A DNA stretch of 64,000 nt from Glycomyces fuscus (lineage in GTDB: Bacteria > Actinomycetota > Actinomycetes > Streptosporangiales > Streptosporangiaceae), in assembly GCA_002529455.1 (NCBI GenBank), contig NYMS01000007.1, forward strand, positions 17,979-81,978. The letters are read 5' to 3'. The position numbers and the translations under genes were made by a program. The notes beneath the pieces are model-generated. The model had not been told where the DNA came from and ran no database searches. It saw only the letters and a program-made list of their open reading frames with translations. This document shows, one piece after another, positions 61,599 through 64,000 of the stretch (within the stretch, counting starts at the first letter, position 1; each line of letters begins with the position of its first letter).

Positions 61599-62791
61599 CA
61601 GCCTCTCCTCAGCACGACGGACCAGTGAGATTCGCCGACCTCGAACTCCGGTGGCGGGTTGCCGTTGCGCTTCAGGGTCTCCCTGATCCTGCTGATGCCC
61701 CGGCCGAAGCGGTTCACGTAGCCGAGGTTCTTGAGCGCACCGGCCAGGGAGGGATTGCGGTAGTCGTTCATACTGTCGTAGTTGTCCTGGCGAACCGCAC
61801 CGTAGGGGCCGCCCGGGTTGCTGATCTCCACCCGGTCGTTGAACCACAGGATGCGGATGGGCGCGTTGGACGACTCGTAGTTGCGGTGCATGACCGCGTT
61901 CATGATGGCCTCGCGGAGCGCGGCGAGCGGATAGTCCGGGCGGCTCTCCTCCCGGAATCCGCCGGTCTCCACGAGCCGGGTGTGGATGTGCCCGCGCAGC
62001 AGCGCGTCCAGCCGTTCGGTGGTGTCGACGACGTTGGACCGCAACTCCTGGTCGTCCACCACCGCGCTGTCCATGTGATCGCCCTCGTAGCGGACGAACT
62101 GGGTGTAGGCGCCGGGGAGGAAGGCGGACGGATCCAGACCGATCAGAAGCAGACCCAGGACGGTCGCCTGGCCCGAGTCGGGATCGAGGAGACGCAGCGA
62201 AGCCAACTGCTGCTCCTCGGGGCGGTGGTTCTCTTCCCGAACCTCTTCGGAGACCGCGCTGGGCAGGTAGGTGCCCCGGAAGAGCTGCAGGTCCAGATCG
62301 GCCGCGGTGCAGCCGGGCCAGGCATGACTGTCGAAGGGCAGGGACTTGTGACGCCTGCGCTCGGTGAGGATCCGTTCGTCGTCGGAGGTCGCCTTCCTCG
62401 TCGTCGGGCCAGGACGTACCCAGGCGACGCCGTCGAGACGTACGGGCGGTGCCGGCGACGCTTCGACATGGATGTGAATGACGGGCTCACCGTTGAAGCG
62501 GGCCCGTTCGACCGTGAAAGAGGGGCGGTCCAGGATCTTGCCGTCGTCCCGGAGGTTGGCGAGGTTCAGAAGGGCTTTGTCGGAGGTGTCGAGGTCGGGC
62601 TCGACCGTGCCGTCATCGCGGACCCCGATGAGGACGTCACCGCCACCCTTGCCGGTCAGGTCGTTGGCCATCGCGCAGACGGCCTTACGGATGACGTCGA
62701 GGTTCCGGACCACTCGCTTGAACTCCAGGACGCAGGTCTCCTGGGTACCCAGCTCGGAGGCGAGTTCGCGTTGCATCGTGTCCGTTTCCAT
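61598..62791 (-). CDS. AlbA_2 (Schlafen-like) ATP-binding protein / putative transcriptional regulator
   Basis: A protein of about 397 residues. The N-terminal AlbA_2 domain shows CVLEFKRVVRN, AVCAMANDLTGKGGGDVLIGVRDDG and AWVRPGPTTRKAT. The C-terminal half is the HATPase-like COG2865 module with ALREAIMNAVMHRNYES, RVEISNPGGPYG and NPSLAGALKNLGYVNRFGRGISRI. Relatives include prokaryotic Schlafen-like proteins found in defence islands and fused to nucleases. ATG 62791 and ATG 62776 are both possible; neither has a strong ribosome binding site. Its stop overlaps the ParA-like start, forming a two-gene operon. Confidence 0.88.
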   Translation of the reverse strand: METDTMQRELASELGTQETCVLEFKRVVRNLDVIRKAVCAMANDLTGKGGGDVLIGVRDDGTVEPDLDTSDKALLNLANLRDDGKILDRPSFTVERARFNGEPVIHIHVEASPAPPVRLDGVAWVRPGPTTRKATSDDERILTERRRHKSLPFDSHAWPGCTAADLDLQLFRGTYLPSAVSEEVREENHRPEEQQLASLRLLDPDSGQATVLGLLLIGLDPSAFLPGAYTQFVRYEGDHMDSAVVDDQELRSNVVDTTERLDALLRGHIHTRLVETGGFREESRPDYPLAALREAIMNAVMHRNYESSNAPIRILWFNDRVEISNPGGPYGAVRQDNYDSMNDYRNPSLAGALKNLGYVNRFGRGISRIRETLKRNGNPPPEFEVGESHWSVVLRRG

Positions 62792-62882
62792 GTGTTCCGC
62801 GCACCGGTCGCGGTGTGGTGGAGAAGGGTGATCAGGCAGTCCCGGTATGACCGTACAGCCGAGCATCCTACGCAGGTGCGAC

Positions 62883-62913
62883 GGTGGCCGCCTCGTCTCT
62901 GGAGGCGGCCACC
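62883..62913 (-). terminator. Strong hairpin ending the right-edge operon
   Basis: A perfect 12-bp stem, GGTGGCCGCCTC / GAGGCGGCCACC, with a 7-nt loop, 23 bp past the stop of the minus-strand gene at 62936. It separates that transcription unit from the AlbA_2-ParA operon and marks the right boundary of the island. Confidence 0.7.
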
Positions 62914-62935
62914 GCCGGGGTATGACGGGAACGGG

Positions 62936-63283
62936 TCAGGCGAGGGCGGGTGCCGGGTCCGGGAAGCGGGCGAGGGTTCCGATGTCGGGAACCTCGGTCA
63001 GGCCGGCGGGCGAGGCCACCCAGTAGGACAGCGTGCTCTCCCCGAACCAGATGAGCAGGTGTGGATTGTGCCGCTGGATCGCGGCGGCGCGGGTGTGCTC
63101 GCGGGCGAACTCGAAGCGGTGTCCGCCCAGGCGGGGCAGGCGCGCGGCCCGACGCCGACGGCACGAGGGGTGCTCACAGGAGGGGCAGAACGGACCGACC
63201 AGCGGGCCGCGCCGGGGCAGCGGCGGAAGCGGTCGGTACAGCGGGTCGCTGGAGGGCCGGGGTACGGGGATAGGATGCGTCAC
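62936..63283 (-). CDS. Small uncharacterised protein with a Cys cluster
   Basis: A 115-residue protein. The N-terminal half is Pro/Arg-rich with CPSCEHPSC, a possible half zinc site. The C-terminal half has HNPHLLIWFGESTLSYWVASPAGLTEVP, a beta-rich segment common in small actinomycete proteins encoded beside HATPase anti-sigma genes. The ATG at 63283 has no clear ribosome binding site. It lies 108 bp downstream of the ATP-binding protein gene, with a hairpin between them. Function unknown. Confidence 0.65.
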   Translation of the reverse strand: MTHPIPVPRPSSDPLYRPLPPLPRRGPLVGPFCPSCEHPSCRRRRAARLPRLGGHRFEFAREHTRAAAIQRHNPHLLIWFGESTLSYWVASPAGLTEVPDIGTLARFPDPAPALA

Positions 63284-63332
63284 TGATCCTGCTTTCTGAA
63301 CATGTGAGAGTGGACGGAATTCGGGATTGTCG

Positions 63333-63367
63333 GGGCCCGGGAAGCGTTGCCGCGCTTTCCTGGGCCC
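63333..63367 (-). terminator. Imperfect hairpin after the ATP-binding protein gene
   Basis: GGGCCC arms (63333-63338 and 63362-63367) continue into partly paired GGGAAGCG / CGCTTTCC segments with one bulge. It sits 25 bp beyond the stop at 63392 on the minus strand. Confidence 0.45.
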
Positions 63368-63391
63368 TTCTGCGTGCAGTGGTGTGGACGG

Positions 63392-63955
63392 CTACGCGGT
63401 GGTGTTCCAGAGGCTGTCGGTCAGGTCGTAGGCCAGGAAGAACCAGACCTGGCGGTAGTCGCGGATGCCGTTGTCGCCCCAGGAGGTGGCGAAGGCGTCG
63501 ATCATGGCCAGGCCGCGCCCGGACTCGGCGGCCGGGTCCAGCCCGTGGGGGTTGGGAGCCAGGTGGCGGCGCTGGCCGAGAGCGGTCGTCCTGCCGTCGC
63601 GTGCTCCCTGGTCGCGGCAGGTCAGGCGCAGGCCGGTGCGGGTGCGCTGGCAGGTCAGGGTGTAGACGCCGAAGGGCTGGCCCGAGCGGGAGTGGCGCAG
63701 GGCGTTGTTGGCCAGTTCGCTGCCCAGGAGAGTGAACAGGTAGCGGTAGTCGCGGTCGCGTTCGGCGGCGCAGGTGTCCAGGAACGCGCGCACCAGTGGC
63801 ATGTACTGGGCCGATCCGCCGAAGTCGTAGCGGCGCGTCTTGTAGTGGGCGCGGTCGGCCCGGCCGGTGAAGTAGTGGCGGCACCGGGGCGGAACCAGCT
63901 CAGCGAGCGGAACGGTCACCTCGGGCAGCGCGGGCATGGGTGCGGTTGCGGGCAT
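63392..63955 (-). CDS. RsbW-like ATP-binding protein (HATPase_c_2 anti-sigma/regulatory kinase family)
   Basis: A 187-residue GHKL-fold protein. The N-box is LLGSELANNALRHS, the G1 box is TCRDQGARDG and the G2 box is ESGRGLAMIDAFATSWG. Such proteins in actinomycetes are anti-sigma-like kinases, usually encoded beside XRE regulators and DUF397 proteins; none is visible because the window ends 45 bp upstream. The first 40 residues are Pro-rich. It could in principle be a partner for the RsbV-like protein at 47557, but distance and the abundance of such paralogues make that unlikely. Confidence 0.87.
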   Translation of the reverse strand: MPATAPMPALPEVTVPLAELVPPRCRHYFTGRADRAHYKTRRYDFGGSAQYMPLVRAFLDTCAAERDRDYRYLFTLLGSELANNALRHSRSGQPFGVYTLTCQRTRTGLRLTCRDQGARDGRTTALGQRRHLAPNPHGLDPAAESGRGLAMIDAFATSWGDNGIRDYRQVWFFLAYDLTDSLWNTTA

Positions 63956-64000
63956 GACGAACAGACTCCTCGCACGTGTGGAGCGACAACGGGGGTTCGG

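Overview
This 64 kb window comes from a very GC-rich (about 70 percent or more) chromosome. It has GTG/TTG starts, short intergenic gaps, several leaderless-looking genes and family content (DUF2786, DUF5685, 2-methylisoborneol synthase, lactococcin-972-type bacteriocin, HATPase anti-sigma proteins) typical of filamentous actinomycetes such as Streptomyces or Nocardiopsis. The genus cannot be fixed from sequence reading alone. No rRNA, tRNA, CRISPR array or intact insertion sequence was seen.

Layout. 0-10 kb: a DUF2786 protein, a two-gene RNA-repair cassette (RNA ligase plus HD-kinase), an unrecognised protein, a GNAT enzyme, a lipoprotein, a degenerate RecB/Cas4-like protein and an aminoglycoside-phosphotransferase-fold kinase. 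10-15.2 kb: a dicarboxylate/malonate-type regulon made of a CoA transferase, a fused acyl-CoA carboxyltransferase, a GntR regulator and a MatC-like carrier, with matching palindromes upstream of both target units. 15.3-20 kb: a phosphatase, an unknown protein, and a VanY-like carboxypeptidase divergent from an OmpR/histidine-kinase pair. 20-27.4 kb: jetC, jetB and jetA of a type II Wadjet (SMC-like plasmid defence) system, with no jetD in the window.

27.6-31 kb: a GltS-like symporter, a DoxX-like protein and a metallophosphoesterase. 31-35.5 kb: an operon for an encapsulated terpene pathway, with a family 2B encapsulin shell, 2-methylisoborneol synthase (the cargo), GPP methyltransferase and IPP isomerase. 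36.4-39.5 kb: a complete lactococcin-972-type bacteriocin cassette (precursor, large membrane protein, ABC ATPase). 39.6-45.2 kb: housekeeping oxidoreductases, a Cys/His-rich DUF5685 protein, a SMI1 protein and an AI-2E family permease. 45.4-47.9 kb: an rsbQ-rsbP-rsbV-like stress-signalling operon whose last junction is a 14-nt tandem repeat making two five-codon mini-ORFs. 48-52.4 kb: a PEP-mutase family enzyme, a DUF1028 protein, a Cds1-like PLP enzyme and two small unknowns.

52.6-62.8 kb reads as an accessory island. It is less GC-rich, has longer intergenic gaps, and encodes an HNH nuclease, an unknown-plus-membrane-protein pair, a STAND-like protein with a broken P-loop, an Mrr-like protein with no obvious catalytic core, and an AlbA_2/ParA pair. 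This is the best place to look for an undescribed defence system. The right edge carries a small Cys-rich protein and an RsbW-like ATP-binding protein.
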